DNA of 64,000 bases from Streptomyces sp. NBC_01353 (GCF_036237275.1 NZ_CP108352.1:7527501-7591500), one strand, 5' to 3'; shown: positions 48,980 to 57,829, numbered from the stretch's first letter. The notes: generated from the sequence alone by a model not told the origin. Numbers and translations: made by a program.

Positions 48980-49942
48980 ATGGCTGAGATTCTCGTCTAC
49001 GTCGACCACGTCGACGGAGCCGTCCGCAAGCCCACCCTGGAGCTGCTGACCCTGGCCCGCCGCATCGGCGAGCCCGTCGCCGTCGCGCTGGGCAACGGCG
49101 CCGCCGACACCGCCGCCGCGCTCGCCGAGCACGGTGCGGTCAAGGTCCTCACCGCCGACGCCCCCGAGTTCGCCGAGTACCTCGTCGTCCCGAAGGTCGA
49201 CGCGCTGCAGGCCGCGTACGAGGTGGTCTCCCCGGCCGCCGTGCTCGTCCCGTCCTCCGCCGAGGGCAAGGAGATCGCGGCCCGCCTCGCGGTCCGCATC
49301 GGCTCCGGCATCATCACCGACGCCGTCGACCTGGAGGCCGGTGACGAGGGCCCGGTCGCGACGCAGTCCGCGTTCGCCGCCTCCTTCACCACCAAGTCCC
49401 GTGTCTCCAAGGGCACCCCGGTCATCACGGTCAAGCCGAACTCGGCCCCCGTCGAGGCCGCCCCCGCCGCCGGCACCGTCGAGGCCCTCACGGTCTCCTT
49501 CGGCGCGCTGGCCACGGGCACCAAGGTCACCGCGCGCACCCCGCGCGAGTCGACCGGCCGTCCGGAGCTGACCGAGGCCGCGATCGTGGTCTCCGGTGGC
49601 CGTGGCGTCAACGGTGCCGAGAACTTCGCGATCATCGAGGCGCTCGCCGACTCCCTCGGTGCCGCCGTCGGCGCCTCGCGCGCCGCCGTGGACGCCGGCT
49701 GGTACCCGCACTCCAACCAGGTCGGCCAGACCGGCAAGTCGGTCTCGCCGCAGCTGTACATCGCCTCCGGCATCTCCGGTGCGATCCAGCACCGCGCGGG
49801 TATGCAGACCTCGAAGACCATCGTCGCGATCAACAAGGATGCCGAGGCCCCGATCTTCGACCTCGTCGACTACGGCGTCGTGGGCGACCTCTTCGACGTC
49901 GTCCCGCAGCTGACCGAGGAGGTCAAGACCCGCAAGGGCTGA
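48980..49942 (+). CDS. etfA: Electron transfer flavoprotein subunit alpha
   Basis: A 320-residue FixB/EtfA subunit. The N-terminal domain pairs with EtfB; the C-terminal FAD domain (about 195-320) shows VVSGGRGVNGAENF, GASRAAVDAGWYPHSNQVGQTGKSVSPQLYIASGISGAIQHRAGM, TIVAINKDAEAPIF and DYGVVGDLFDVVPQL. AGGAGA precedes ATG 48980. It is followed by a very strong terminator, so etfBA is a two-gene unit. Confidence 0.97.
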   Translation: MAEILVYVDHVDGAVRKPTLELLTLARRIGEPVAVALGNGAADTAAALAEHGAVKVLTADAPEFAEYLVVPKVDALQAAYEVVSPAAVLVPSSAEGKEIAARLAVRIGSGIITDAVDLEAGDEGPVATQSAFAASFTTKSRVSKGTPVITVKPNSAPVEAAPAAGTVEALTVSFGALATGTKVTARTPRESTGRPELTEAAIVVSGGRGVNGAENFAIIEALADSLGAAVGASRAAVDAGWYPHSNQVGQTGKSVSPQLYIASGISGAIQHRAGMQTSKTIVAINKDAEAPIFDLVDYGVVGDLFDVVPQLTEEVKTRKG

Positions 49943-49975
49943 CCTTCGCGGGCTTGACCTGCGCATCTGTACGGT

Positions 49976-50014
49976 CCGGGGGCCGCGTGGTGATGATCAC
50001 CGCGCGGCCCCCGG
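49976..50014 (+). terminator. Strong terminator after etfA
   Basis: CCGGGGGCCGCG (49976-49987) pairs perfectly with CGCGGCCCCCGG (50003-50014), with inner GGTGA/TCACC, giving about a 17-bp stem with loop TGA, followed by CCGTTTC. Confidence 0.9.
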
Positions 50015-50030
50015 CCGTTTCGGACAACCA

Positions 50031-50060
50031 TTGACGCAGGTCCCGGCGGACTACTAACTT
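50031..50060 (+). promoter_or_regulatory. Candidate promoter for the HpcH/HpaI-like gene
   Basis: TTGACG (50031-50036) and TAACTT (50055-50060) with an 18-bp spacer fit a housekeeping sigma factor; transcription would start about 10 bp later, inside or just before the palindrome at 50079. Confidence 0.5.
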
Positions 50061-50078
50061 CGCTATACGGATTGTTGA

Positions 50079-50093
50079 TTCCGTGAAGCGGAA
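50079..50093. promoter_or_regulatory. IclR-type palindrome TTCCG-N5-CGGAA
   Basis: TTCCGTGAAGCGGAA is a perfect 5-bp inverted repeat with 5-bp spacer (15 bp), of the kind bound by IclR-family regulators. It overlaps the partial repeat ACGGA..TCCGT (50067-50084) and lies between the promoter candidate and the Shine-Dalgarno AGGAGG. Confidence 0.55.
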
Positions 50094-50109
50094 AATAGGA
50101 GGATGTGGG

Positions 50110-51399
50110 ATGGGTCAGCAGGAGAAGGTGTCGACGAGCCTCGCCGGAGCGGTCAGCGAGGGCATCAGCGCCTCCCTCGCAGCGGTGGACGCCGAGCTCG
50201 ACCGGCGTTACCCCGGTGACCCGGGCACCCGCCAGCCCGTCCACACCGTCTACGTCCCCGGCAACGTCTTCGACGCCGGAACGATCCGCTCCTGGGGCGA
50301 CCAGGCGCTCGCGGCCCTCGATCAGCACGCGCCGGACGCCGACTCCTTCGCCGCCGTCCTCGGTCTCTCCGACGACCTCGCCGAGGACGTCTACGGCCGC
50401 GTACGCGCCAAGCTGGAGCGCGAGCCCATCGAGGACCTCCGCGTCGACTTCGAGGACGGCTACGCGGGCAAGGACGAGGACCACGACGCCGCCCGCGCCG
50501 CCCGGCTGATCTCGGAGGCGTACGAGAAGGGCACGGCTGCCCCGTACATGGGCATCCGGATGAAGTGCATGGAGGCCGCCGTACGCGACCGCGGCATCCG
50601 CACCACCGACATCTTCCTCACCGGACTCATCGAGAACGGCGGCCTGCCCGACGGCCTCGTCCTCACCCTCCCGAAGGTCACCTACCCCGAGCAGGTCACC
50701 GCCTTCGTCCGCCTCCTCGAAGCCTTCGAGAAGGCCCACGGCCTGGACGCCGGCCGCCTGGGCTTCGAGATCCAGATCGAGACCAGCCAGTCCATCCTCG
50801 CCACCGACGGCACCGCCGCCGTCGCCCGTATGATCGGCGCCGCCGAGGGCCGCGCGACCGGACTGCACTACGGCACCTTCGACTACAGCGCCTGCCTGGG
50901 CGTCTCCGCCGCCTACCAGGCCAGCGACCACCCGGCCGCCGACCACGCCAAGGCGATCATGCAGGTCGCCGCCGCCGGCACGGGCGTACGGGTCTCCGAC
51001 GGCTCCACCAACGTCCTCCCGGTCGGCTCCACCGAGCACGTCCACGAGGCCTGGCGCCTCCACTACGGCCTCACCCGCCGCGCCCTGGCCCGCGCCTACT
51101 ACCAGGGCTGGGACATGCACCCGGGCCACATCCCCACCCGCTACGCCGCCGTCTTCGCCTTCTACCGCGAGGGCTTCGAGGCCGCCGCCAAGCGTCTCTC
51201 CGCCTACGCCAACCACGCGGGCGGCGACGTCATGGACGAGCCCGCCACCGCCAAGGCGCTCAGCTCCTACCTGCTCCGCGGCATCGACTGCGGCGCCCTC
51301 GACACCGCCGAGGTCGACTCCCTCACCGGCCTGACCCGCGCCGACCTCGACCGCTTCGCCGCCCCGCGCCGCGGCGACCTCACGGCCACGGCCCAGTAA
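50110..51399 (+). CDS. HpcH/HpaI aldolase-like protein (DUF6986)
   Basis: A 429-residue TIM-barrel-like protein of the citrate-lyase-beta/HpcH superfamily: HTVYVPGNVFDAGTIRSWG, LRVDFEDGYAG (acidic metal-site region), GIRMKCMEAAVRDRGIRTTDIF, LTLPKVTYPEQV and FEIQIETSQSIL (metal Glu). It would act on C-C bonds next to carboxylates or on PEP-like substrates; the true reaction is unknown. AGGAGG lies 7 bp before ATG 50110; an upstream ATG at 50083 lies inside the palindrome and is unlikely. An IclR-type operator upstream suggests control linked to glyoxylate, allantoin or aromatic catabolism. Confidence 0.8.
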   Translation: MGQQEKVSTSLAGAVSEGISASLAAVDAELDRRYPGDPGTRQPVHTVYVPGNVFDAGTIRSWGDQALAALDQHAPDADSFAAVLGLSDDLAEDVYGRVRAKLEREPIEDLRVDFEDGYAGKDEDHDAARAARLISEAYEKGTAAPYMGIRMKCMEAAVRDRGIRTTDIFLTGLIENGGLPDGLVLTLPKVTYPEQVTAFVRLLEAFEKAHGLDAGRLGFEIQIETSQSILATDGTAAVARMIGAAEGRATGLHYGTFDYSACLGVSAAYQASDHPAADHAKAIMQVAAAGTGVRVSDGSTNVLPVGSTEHVHEAWRLHYGLTRRALARAYYQGWDMHPGHIPTRYAAVFAFYREGFEAAAKRLSAYANHAGGDVMDEPATAKALSSYLLRGIDCGALDTAEVDSLTGLTRADLDRFAAPRRGDLTATAQ

Positions 51400-51495
51400 C
51401 AGCCCGGAACCTCCCGAGCACCACCCGTCAGAGGGTGTCACCCCGGCCCCGTATTCTGTACGCGTTCAGCGCAGGCGACAGAGAACGGGGCAGCG

Positions 51496-53478
51496 GTGTC
51501 TTCGGGGGAGAACGAGCGGCTGGCCGGCCGCTACCGAGTCGTGCGCCAACTGGGCCGCGGCGGCATGGGCGTCGTCTGGCGCGCCGTCGACGAGGTCCTG
51601 GGCCGCGAGGTGGCCGTCAAGGAACTGCGGACGTACAACGACTCGTCAGGCCCTGAACTGGCCGACCTGCGTCTGCGGATGCAGCGCGAGGCCAGAGCGG
51701 CGGCCCGGGTACGCCACCCCGGGGTCATCGCCGTCCACGACGTGACCGACCATCAGGGCCGCCCCGTCATCGTCATGGAGTTCGTCGATGGGCCGTCGCT
51801 CGACGGCGTCCTGAGTGAACGCGGGGTCCTGGAGCCGCACGAGGCCGCCACGATCGGCGCCGCGGTCCTGGAGGCGCTCGCCGCCGCCCACGACGTCGGT
51901 GTGCTCCACCGTGACGTGAAGCCCGGCAACATCCTCCTCGACAAGGGAGGGCGGGTCGTCCTCACCGACTTCGGGATCGCCGCGATGGACGACCCCGGCG
52001 ACGGCTCCACCACGCACCTCACCCGCAGCGGGGAGATCGTCGGCTCGCTGGACTACCTGGCGCCCGAGCGTGCCCAGGGGCAGCAGCCCGGCCCCGCCTC
52101 GGACGTCTGGGCGCTCGGCGCCACGCTCTACGCGGCCGTCGAGGGCTCTTCGCCCTTCCGCCGTACGTCGACCTGGTCGACGCTGAACGCCATCGTCGTG
52201 GAGCCGCTCCCGGAGTCGCGCAGGGCCGGCGCCCTCGGCCCCGTACTCCAGCAGCTGTTGGACAAGGACCCGACCCGTCGTCCCGACGCCCGCGCGGCGG
52301 CACGTCTCCTGGCGGCCGTGGCCCAGGGCGATCAGGCCCCCGACGCGGCGCCGGCACACCCCGGAGCACCGACCGAGCGCAACACCGCGCCGCACGGGCC
52401 GGGGCCTGCGGCGGAGGGATTCGGCTCCGAGGGGGTCGGCCCCGCGGCAGCGGCCCCGGAAGCCGGCGCCGCAGCGCAGGGATTCGGGTCCGAGGGGCCG
52501 GCCTCTCGGGGTTCCGCGCCCCAGGGCTTCGGCCCGGCGGGCGCGGCGCCGGCGGGTGGATTCGGGCCCGCGGCCGGGGCCTACGGTCCTGGAGGGGCGC
52601 ATCCGGCGGACGGATTCGGGCCCGCGCAGCCGCACGTGCCCGGGACCTTCGGCCCTGGGCCGGACGGCCAACGGCCGGTGCCGTCTCCCTACGCACCCGC
52701 CGCCGGCGCCGTGTTCCCGCCCGCCGGGCATCCGGCCTCCGTGGCACCGACGCAGGCCGCCTCCGCCCAGGGCCCGCAGGCGCCCCGGAAGTCGCGTTCC
52801 TCGGCGCTGGTGGCCGCGGCCGTCGCCGGCGTTCTGCTGGTCGGCGGCGGTGTGACGTACGCGCTGATCGACCGCGACGGTGGCACGGAGCAGGAGCAAC
52901 GGGCCGACGGCGGAACGCCGGCAACGGCCGGTACGAGCCCCGGCCGTGTCCTCGACCAAGGCGACCCGGGAACCCCGGACACCCCGAGTGCCTCGGCGAG
53001 TGCGTCGGCGTCGGCCACGCCCTCGAAGACGGCCACCAAGAAGCCCGCCACCCCCACACCCTCGACCCCGTCGAAGGCGCCCGTGCCCGGCACGGCCGGC
53101 GGCGGCACCGGCGGCGGTTCGACGAGCGGCGGCGGGAGTACGAGCGGCGGCGGCTCGACCTCCACGACCGGCGGCGGCTCACCCGCCGAGCCCACGCCCG
53201 CCTGCAACGCCATCGGCGGCGGCAAGTACAACTGCGAGGTCTGGCGCACCGCGAAGACGTACCGCCACGACGGCGGCGAGATGGGGATCCTCAACGCCGG
53301 CACCAACTACTTCTACTGCCAGGTCGACCTCGGCCGACGCGAGACGTACGGCCGGTGGACGAACGTCTGGTGGGCCCGGACGGACGACGACAGCGGCAAC
53401 ACGAACGTCTACGTCAGCGTCGTGTACGTCAAGGGCGGCGACAACGACGCGCCGTTGCCGGGCCTGCCGGTCTGCTGA
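51496..53478 (+). CDS. Membrane Ser/Thr protein kinase (PknB-like catalytic domain)
   Basis: A 660-residue receptor-like kinase. The catalytic domain (about 10-275) has the Gly loop LGRGGMG (20-25), Lys42 in EVAVKEL, the catalytic loop HRDVKPGNIL (138-147) and DFGIA. A Pro/Ala/Gly linker with repeated GFGP-type units follows (about 300-420), then one membrane helix (about 434-455), a Ser/Thr/Gly-rich stalk and an extracellular C-terminal domain with four cysteines (CNAIGGGKYNC, NYFYCQVDLGRRETYGRW, LPVC). There are no PASTA repeats. The signal sensed is unknown. GGGG precedes GTG 51496, and TATTCT (about 51451) may be its -10. Confidence 0.93.
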   Translation: MSSGENERLAGRYRVVRQLGRGGMGVVWRAVDEVLGREVAVKELRTYNDSSGPELADLRLRMQREARAAARVRHPGVIAVHDVTDHQGRPVIVMEFVDGPSLDGVLSERGVLEPHEAATIGAAVLEALAAAHDVGVLHRDVKPGNILLDKGGRVVLTDFGIAAMDDPGDGSTTHLTRSGEIVGSLDYLAPERAQGQQPGPASDVWALGATLYAAVEGSSPFRRTSTWSTLNAIVVEPLPESRRAGALGPVLQQLLDKDPTRRPDARAAARLLAAVAQGDQAPDAAPAHPGAPTERNTAPHGPGPAAEGFGSEGVGPAAAAPEAGAAAQGFGSEGPASRGSAPQGFGPAGAAPAGGFGPAAGAYGPGGAHPADGFGPAQPHVPGTFGPGPDGQRPVPSPYAPAAGAVFPPAGHPASVAPTQAASAQGPQAPRKSRSSALVAAAVAGVLLVGGGVTYALIDRDGGTEQEQRADGGTPATAGTSPGRVLDQGDPGTPDTPSASASASASATPSKTATKKPATPTPSTPSKAPVPGTAGGGTGGGSTSGGGSTSGGGSTSTTGGGSPAEPTPACNAIGGGKYNCEVWRTAKTYRHDGGEMGILNAGTNYFYCQVDLGRRETYGRWTNVWWARTDDDSGNTNVYVSVVYVKGGDNDAPLPGLPVC

Positions 53479-53532
53479 CCGCAGGCGCCGGGGGAGTCAC
53501 CGCCCGCTCCGCCACACCCGCCCGCGTGCCGG

Positions 53533-54567
53533 TTACGCGGGCGGTGGCGGGATCTCGCCCGAGCCGCGCGCGATCAGCCGGGTCTCCAGGACCACTTGGG
53601 CCGGCGCGTCGTCGATGCCGTCCAGACGACGGAAGAGCCGTTCCGCCGCGGTGCGGCCCAGCGCCGCCGCGTCCTGGGCGATGACGGTGATGCCGAGCAG
53701 GTCGGCGAGTTCGATGTCGTCGAACCCGACCAGGGCGACCGGGCGTTCGCGGTCGGCGAGCGCCCGGACGGCGGTGACGGTGACCCGGTTGTTGCCGGCG
53801 AAGAGCGCGGTGACCGGCTCCGGTCCCGACACCATGGCCGTGACCGCCTTCCGGACCCGGTCCGGATCCGTCGGGCCCAGGGACACCCAGGAATCCTCGA
53901 CGGCCAGGCCCGCGTCCTCCATCGCCGCGCGGTAGCCACGCAGACGCTCGGTCGCCGTGTGGATGCGCGGCCGGTCGCCGACGAAGCCGATCCGGCGGTG
54001 GCCATGGGCGATCAGGTGGGCGACCCCGGCGCGAGAGCCGCCGAAGCTGTCCGAGAGGACGGCGTCGGCGTCGATCCGGCCCGCCGGACGGTCCACGAAG
54101 ACCGTGGCGACGCCCGCCTTGATCTCCGGTTCCAGATAGCGGTGGTCGGTGCCCGCCGGGATCACGATCAGCCCGTCGACCCGCCGGGCGCACAGCGCGA
54201 GGGCCAGCTCCTGCTCCCGGTCGGGGTCCTCCGCGCTGGAGCCGTTGATGAGCAGCGCCCCATGGGCTCGGGCGACCTCCTCGACGGCGCGGCTGAGCGG
54301 ACCGTAGAACGGGTCGGCGAGGTCCTCGAGAACGAGGCCCACGGAGGCGGTGCGGCCCTTGCGCAGCACGCGGGCGCTGTCGTTGCGCCGGAAGCCGAGC
54401 GAGTCGATGGCCTCCTGGACCCGGCGCTCGGTGTCGGGGGTGACGCCCGGTTCGCCGTTGACGACCCGTGAGACCGTCTTGAGCCCGACGCCGGCCCGGG
54501 CGGCGACGTCCTTCATCGTGGGCCGATTGCCGTAACGGTGCTCGGGGCGGCGGGCGGTGTCGGCCAC
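53533..54567 (-). CDS. LacI-family transcriptional regulator
   Basis: A 344-residue LacI repressor: helix-turn-helix RPTMKDVAARAGVGLKTVSRVVNGEPGVTPDTERRVQEAIDSLGFRRNDSARVLR, then the sugar-binding domain (VGLVLEDLADPFYGPLSRAVEEVARAHG). AGGAG lies about 11 bp before GTG 54567. It is divergent from a ROK kinase gene with the perfect palindrome GACAACGTTGTC between them, so it probably controls the kinase and itself in response to a sugar. Confidence 0.93.
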   Translation of the reverse strand: MADTARRPEHRYGNRPTMKDVAARAGVGLKTVSRVVNGEPGVTPDTERRVQEAIDSLGFRRNDSARVLRKGRTASVGLVLEDLADPFYGPLSRAVEEVARAHGALLINGSSAEDPDREQELALALCARRVDGLIVIPAGTDHRYLEPEIKAGVATVFVDRPAGRIDADAVLSDSFGGSRAGVAHLIAHGHRRIGFVGDRPRIHTATERLRGYRAAMEDAGLAVEDSWVSLGPTDPDRVRKAVTAMVSGPEPVTALFAGNNRVTVTAVRALADRERPVALVGFDDIELADLLGITVIAQDAAALGRTAAERLFRRLDGIDDAPAQVVLETRLIARGSGEIPPPPA

Positions 54568-54619
54568 AGTGGGTGGATCTCCTCTGTCTCGTCTCTGTCT
54601 CGTCCGAGCATAGGGCCTG

Positions 54620-54631
54620 GACAACGTTGTC
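54620..54631. promoter_or_regulatory. Perfect LacI-type operator GACAACGTTGTC
   Basis: A 12-bp perfect palindrome with central CG, 53 bp from the LacI start and 66 bp from the ROK start. Confidence 0.8.
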
Positions 54632-54696
54632 AGAGCAGGGGAGACTGTAGGTCACAGTGATCGCCCGCCCCCGCCCCTTCTGGAGACACCGCGCAG

Positions 54697-55653
54697 ATGC
54701 AGAATGACCTCGTTGTCGCCCTGGACTTCGGCGGCACCAAGATCGCCGGCGCGTTGGTGGACGGCGACGGCGCGATCCTCGTACGGGCCCAGCGACCCAC
54801 CCCCGCGCGGGAGGACGGCGAGACGGTGATGCGCGCCGTCGAGTCGGTCCTCGCGGACCTGGCGGCCTCGCCGCTGTGGGAGTCGGCGCACGCGGTGGGC
54901 ATCGGGAGCGCCGGCCCGGTGGACGCTTCCGCGGGCACCGTCAGCCCGGTCAACGTGCCCGGCTGGCGCGGCTTCCCGCTCGTCGAGCGGGTCCACAAGG
55001 CGACCGGCGGGCGGCCGGTCACCCTGGTCGGCGACGGGGTCGCCATGACGGCCGCCGAGCACTGGCAGGGCGCGGCACGCGGTCATGACAACGCGCTGTG
55101 CCTGGTCGTCTCGACCGGTGTGGGCGGCGGTCTGGTGCTCGGCGGCCGTGTACACCCCGGTCCCACCGGCAACGCCGGTCACATCGGCCACATCAGCGTG
55201 GACCTGGACGGCGCCCCGTGCGCCTGCGGCGGGCGCGGCTGTGTCGAGCGGATCGCCAGCGGGCCCCACATCGCCGGTCGCGCCCTGGACAACGGCTGGC
55301 GGCCGGGCCCCGACGGCGACACCTCGGCCGCGGCGGTCGCCGCCGCCGCCCGCGCCGGGGACCCGGTCGCCGTGGCCTCCTTCGACCGCGCCGCCCAGGC
55401 ACTCGCGGCGGGCATCGCCGCCACCGCGACCCTGGTCGAGATCGACATCGCCGTCGTGGGCGGGGGAGTGGCGGGCGCGGGAGACGTGCTGTTCGACCCG
55501 CTCCGGCGCAGCCTGCGCGCCTACGCCACGCTGTCGTTCGTCCGTGACCTCGTCGTCGTCCCGGCGCTCACCGGTACGGACGCCGGTCTGCTCGGCGCTG
55601 CGGCCGCCGCGGCCCCGCACATCCCGGACGGAGCGCCCCGGGCGGGGCGCTGA
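54697..55653 (+). CDS. ROK-family sugar kinase (glucokinase-like)
   Basis: A 318-residue ROK kinase: ATP site LDFGGTKIAGALVDGDG, GIGSAGPVDASAG, STGVGGGLVLGG, the metal/substrate motif GNAGHIGHISVD, and the zinc motif CACGGRGCVERIASGP (CxCGxxGCxE). It lacks the N-terminal helix-turn-helix of ROK repressors, so it is a kinase, probably for glucose or a related hexose. It is transcribed divergently from the LacI gene. Confidence 0.93.
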   Translation: MQNDLVVALDFGGTKIAGALVDGDGAILVRAQRPTPAREDGETVMRAVESVLADLAASPLWESAHAVGIGSAGPVDASAGTVSPVNVPGWRGFPLVERVHKATGGRPVTLVGDGVAMTAAEHWQGAARGHDNALCLVVSTGVGGGLVLGGRVHPGPTGNAGHIGHISVDLDGAPCACGGRGCVERIASGPHIAGRALDNGWRPGPDGDTSAAAVAAAARAGDPVAVASFDRAAQALAAGIAATATLVEIDIAVVGGGVAGAGDVLFDPLRRSLRAYATLSFVRDLVVVPALTGTDAGLLGAAAAAAPHIPDGAPRAGR

Positions 55654-55676
55654 CGGCGCGTCACCGCCCGGCGCGG

Positions 55677-55856
55677 TCAACCGCCCACCGGCTCCGGCGT
55701 CCTCTGCTGCACGATCACCAGGAACGCGTCGGACTCCAGGTCCATCACGACCTCCGCCGGGAGCCCTTCGTCCCGGCGGGCGCTGGCGAACTCCTCGGCG
55801 GGCCAGCTGCCCCGTGGTCCTCCCGCCGGAAACCTCTGCAATACCGTACGGTTCAT
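55677..55856 (-). CDS. Small hypothetical protein, 59 residues
   Basis: A short acidic protein, MNRTVLQRFPAGGPRGSWPA..., ending DLESDAFLVIVQQRTPEPVGG. I do not recognise a family, although similar small proteins occur in Streptomyces. AAGGGG lies 8 bp before ATG 55856. It is convergent with the ROK gene (23 bp between stops). It contains no cysteine and no membrane segment. Confidence 0.5.
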   Translation of the reverse strand: MNRTVLQRFPAGGPRGSWPAEEFASARRDEGLPAEVVMDLESDAFLVIVQQRTPEPVGG

Positions 55857-56062
55857 CTCCGCACCCCCTTGCCTCGCCGGTCCAACGACGCCCGGTCTCG
55901 AAGTGTTACGCACCGCTCCGCACGCGCGTTCGTGGAGTGAGGCGTCTCACAGCCGTGCACCCACCCTCTCCACGTCGACCCGGCGCCCTCCGGTTCCGCC
56001 CGGGGGTTTCCGTGGCAGGGTGTTGCGGGCAAGCCACTGTGGGCTATCGAAGAGGGGGAATC

Positions 56063-57103
56063 GTGATCGTCTGGATCAACGGGACGTTCGGCGCGGGGAA
56101 GTCCACCACCGCGCGCGAGCTGGTCGATCTGATCCCGAACAGCACGCTGTACGACCCCGAGATCATCGGCTCCACGATGAACCGGCTGCTGCCGGCGAAG
56201 CGGCTCGACGAGGTCGACGACTACCAGGATCTGCCGATCTGGCGCCGACTGGTCGTGGACGCCGCCGCCGCGCTGCTCGCCGAGGTCGGCGGCGTACTCG
56301 TCGTCCCCATGACCCTCCTGCGCCAGGAGTACCGCGACGAGATCTTCGGGGGGCTGGCCGCCCGGCGCATTCAGGTCCGGCACGTCCTGCTCGCCCCGGA
56401 TGAAACGATCCTGCGCGCGCGGATCCGGGGCCGTACACCCGATGACGCGGACCCGCAGGCACTGGAGCGCGTACGCCAGTGGTCTCTCGACCACATCGAG
56501 CCCTACCGCACCGCCCTGCACGACTGGCTGGCCTCCGACGCCCACGTCGTCGACACCTCCGCCCTCGCACCGGCCGAGGCCGCCGCGTCCATCGCCGAGG
56601 CCGTCGCCTCCGGTGAGGCCGCACCCTGCGGCATCGTCCAGACCCCCGAACCCGGCGGCGAGACGCTCGCCGCCGGGGTCCTGCTCTTCGACGAACAGGA
56701 CCGATTCCTGCTCGTCGACCCCACCTACAAGCCCGGCTGGGAGTTCCCCGGGGGTGTCGTCGAGCCCGGCGAACCGCCCGCCCGGGCCGGGATACGCGAG
56801 GTCGCCGAGGAGATAGGCATCGAACTCGACTCCGTACCCCGCCTGTTGCTCGTCGACTGGGAACGCCCCCACCCCCCGGGCTACGGCGGCCTGCGCCTCC
56901 TCTTCGACGGCGGCCGGCTGCCGACCGCCGACGCGGACCGGCTCCTCCTGCCCGGCGCCGAGCTCCGCGGCTGGCGCTTCGTCACCGAGGAGGAGGCGGC
57001 CGAACTGCTGCCCCCGGTCCGCTACCGCCGCCTCCGTTGGGCCCTGCGCGCCCGTGAACGCGGGACGGTGCTCAATCTGGAGGCCGGTGTGCCGGTCGGC
57101 TGA
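56063..57103 (+). CDS. Fusion of P-loop kinase-like domain and NUDIX hydrolase
   Basis: A 346-residue two-domain protein. The N-terminal part (1-185) is a P-loop NTPase with Walker A INGTFGAGKSTTARELV and RHVLLAPDETILRARIRGR, resembling AAA/shikimate-kinase-like small kinases. The C-terminal part (about 200-346) is a NUDIX hydrolase with the box GGVVEPGEPPARAGIREVAEEIGI. The domains could act on the same nucleotide or sugar phosphate, one phosphorylating and one cleaving. AGAGGGGG lies 5 bp before GTG 56063; upstream open frame is composition only. The 206-bp gap 55857-56062 shows no other gene. Confidence 0.85.
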   Translation: MIVWINGTFGAGKSTTARELVDLIPNSTLYDPEIIGSTMNRLLPAKRLDEVDDYQDLPIWRRLVVDAAAALLAEVGGVLVVPMTLLRQEYRDEIFGGLAARRIQVRHVLLAPDETILRARIRGRTPDDADPQALERVRQWSLDHIEPYRTALHDWLASDAHVVDTSALAPAEAAASIAEAVASGEAAPCGIVQTPEPGGETLAAGVLLFDEQDRFLLVDPTYKPGWEFPGGVVEPGEPPARAGIREVAEEIGIELDSVPRLLLVDWERPHPPGYGGLRLLFDGGRLPTADADRLLLPGAELRGWRFVTEEEAAELLPPVRYRRLRWALRARERGTVLNLEAGVPVG

Positions 57104-57148
57104 CGACGACGCCCACCGGGCGCCCTTCAGCCCGAGAGGGCCGATCGA

Positions 57149-57829
57149 CTACGCCGCTGCCTCCGCCAGTTGACGGGCGGTGTCCGTCGTCACCGGGTCC
57201 CCGTGGCCACAGCACAGGACCGACGGCTTCAACTCCGCCAGACGCCGCATCGAATCCATGGCGCGCTCGCGGTCCACATGGAACACACCGAACGTCACGC
57301 CCTGCACCGTCGCCACCGTGTCGCCGGTGAACAGGACGCCGTGCTCCGGAAGGTGGACCGCGAGCGAGCCGGGCGTGTGACCCGGTGTGTGCACCACGAC
57401 CGCACCGTCCCCGAAACCCAGTGCGTCCCCGTCCTCCACCTCCCGGTCGACCCGGGTCGCCGGCGCCGCCGGGGTGGTCAGACCGTGCTCGTACAGAGGG
57501 ATCTCCCAGTCGAGCAGGACAGGCTCGGGGACCGGCGCCTCGCCCCGGATCACGGGGGCGTCGAGGCGGTGCGCCACGATCTCGGCGCCGAACCGGTCGG
57601 CGAGCTCCTGCGCCGAGCCGACATGGTCGCGATGGCAGTGCGTGAGAACGATCCGGCGCAGCGCCGCGGGGTCGAGCCCCGCGGCCCGCATCGCCGCCTC
57701 GATCTCCGGCGCCGAGCCCGCCCAGCCGGCGTCGATCAGGGTCAACTCCTTGTCGTCCCGCCACAGATAGGCCTGGCCGATGGAGAAGTGCAGCATGTGC
57801 AGTCGAGGCGTGATCTCGATGAAGTCCAT
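57149..57829 (-). CDS. MBL-fold metallo-hydrolase
   Basis: A 226-residue metallo-beta-lactamase-fold hydrolase with the zinc motif LTHCHRDHVGSAQEL (HxHxDH), HTPGHTPGSLAVHLPEHGVLFTGDTV, and late CCGHGDPV. The substrate is not predictable; glyoxalase II-like thioesters or lactones are possible. ATG 57829. Confidence 0.92.
   Translation of the reverse strand: MDFIEITPRLHMLHFSIGQAYLWRDDKELTLIDAGWAGSAPEIEAAMRAAGLDPAALRRIVLTHCHRDHVGSAQELADRFGAEIVAHRLDAPVIRGEAPVPEPVLLDWEIPLYEHGLTTPAAPATRVDREVEDGDALGFGDGAVVVHTPGHTPGSLAVHLPEHGVLFTGDTVATVQGVTFGVFHVDRERAMDSMRRLAELKPSVLCCGHGDPVTTDTARQLAEAAA

Noticed and set aside
57110-57140. Possible terminator between the NUDIX fusion and MBL genes
   Set aside because: GCCCT..AGGGC gives only a 5-bp stem with a 10-base loop.
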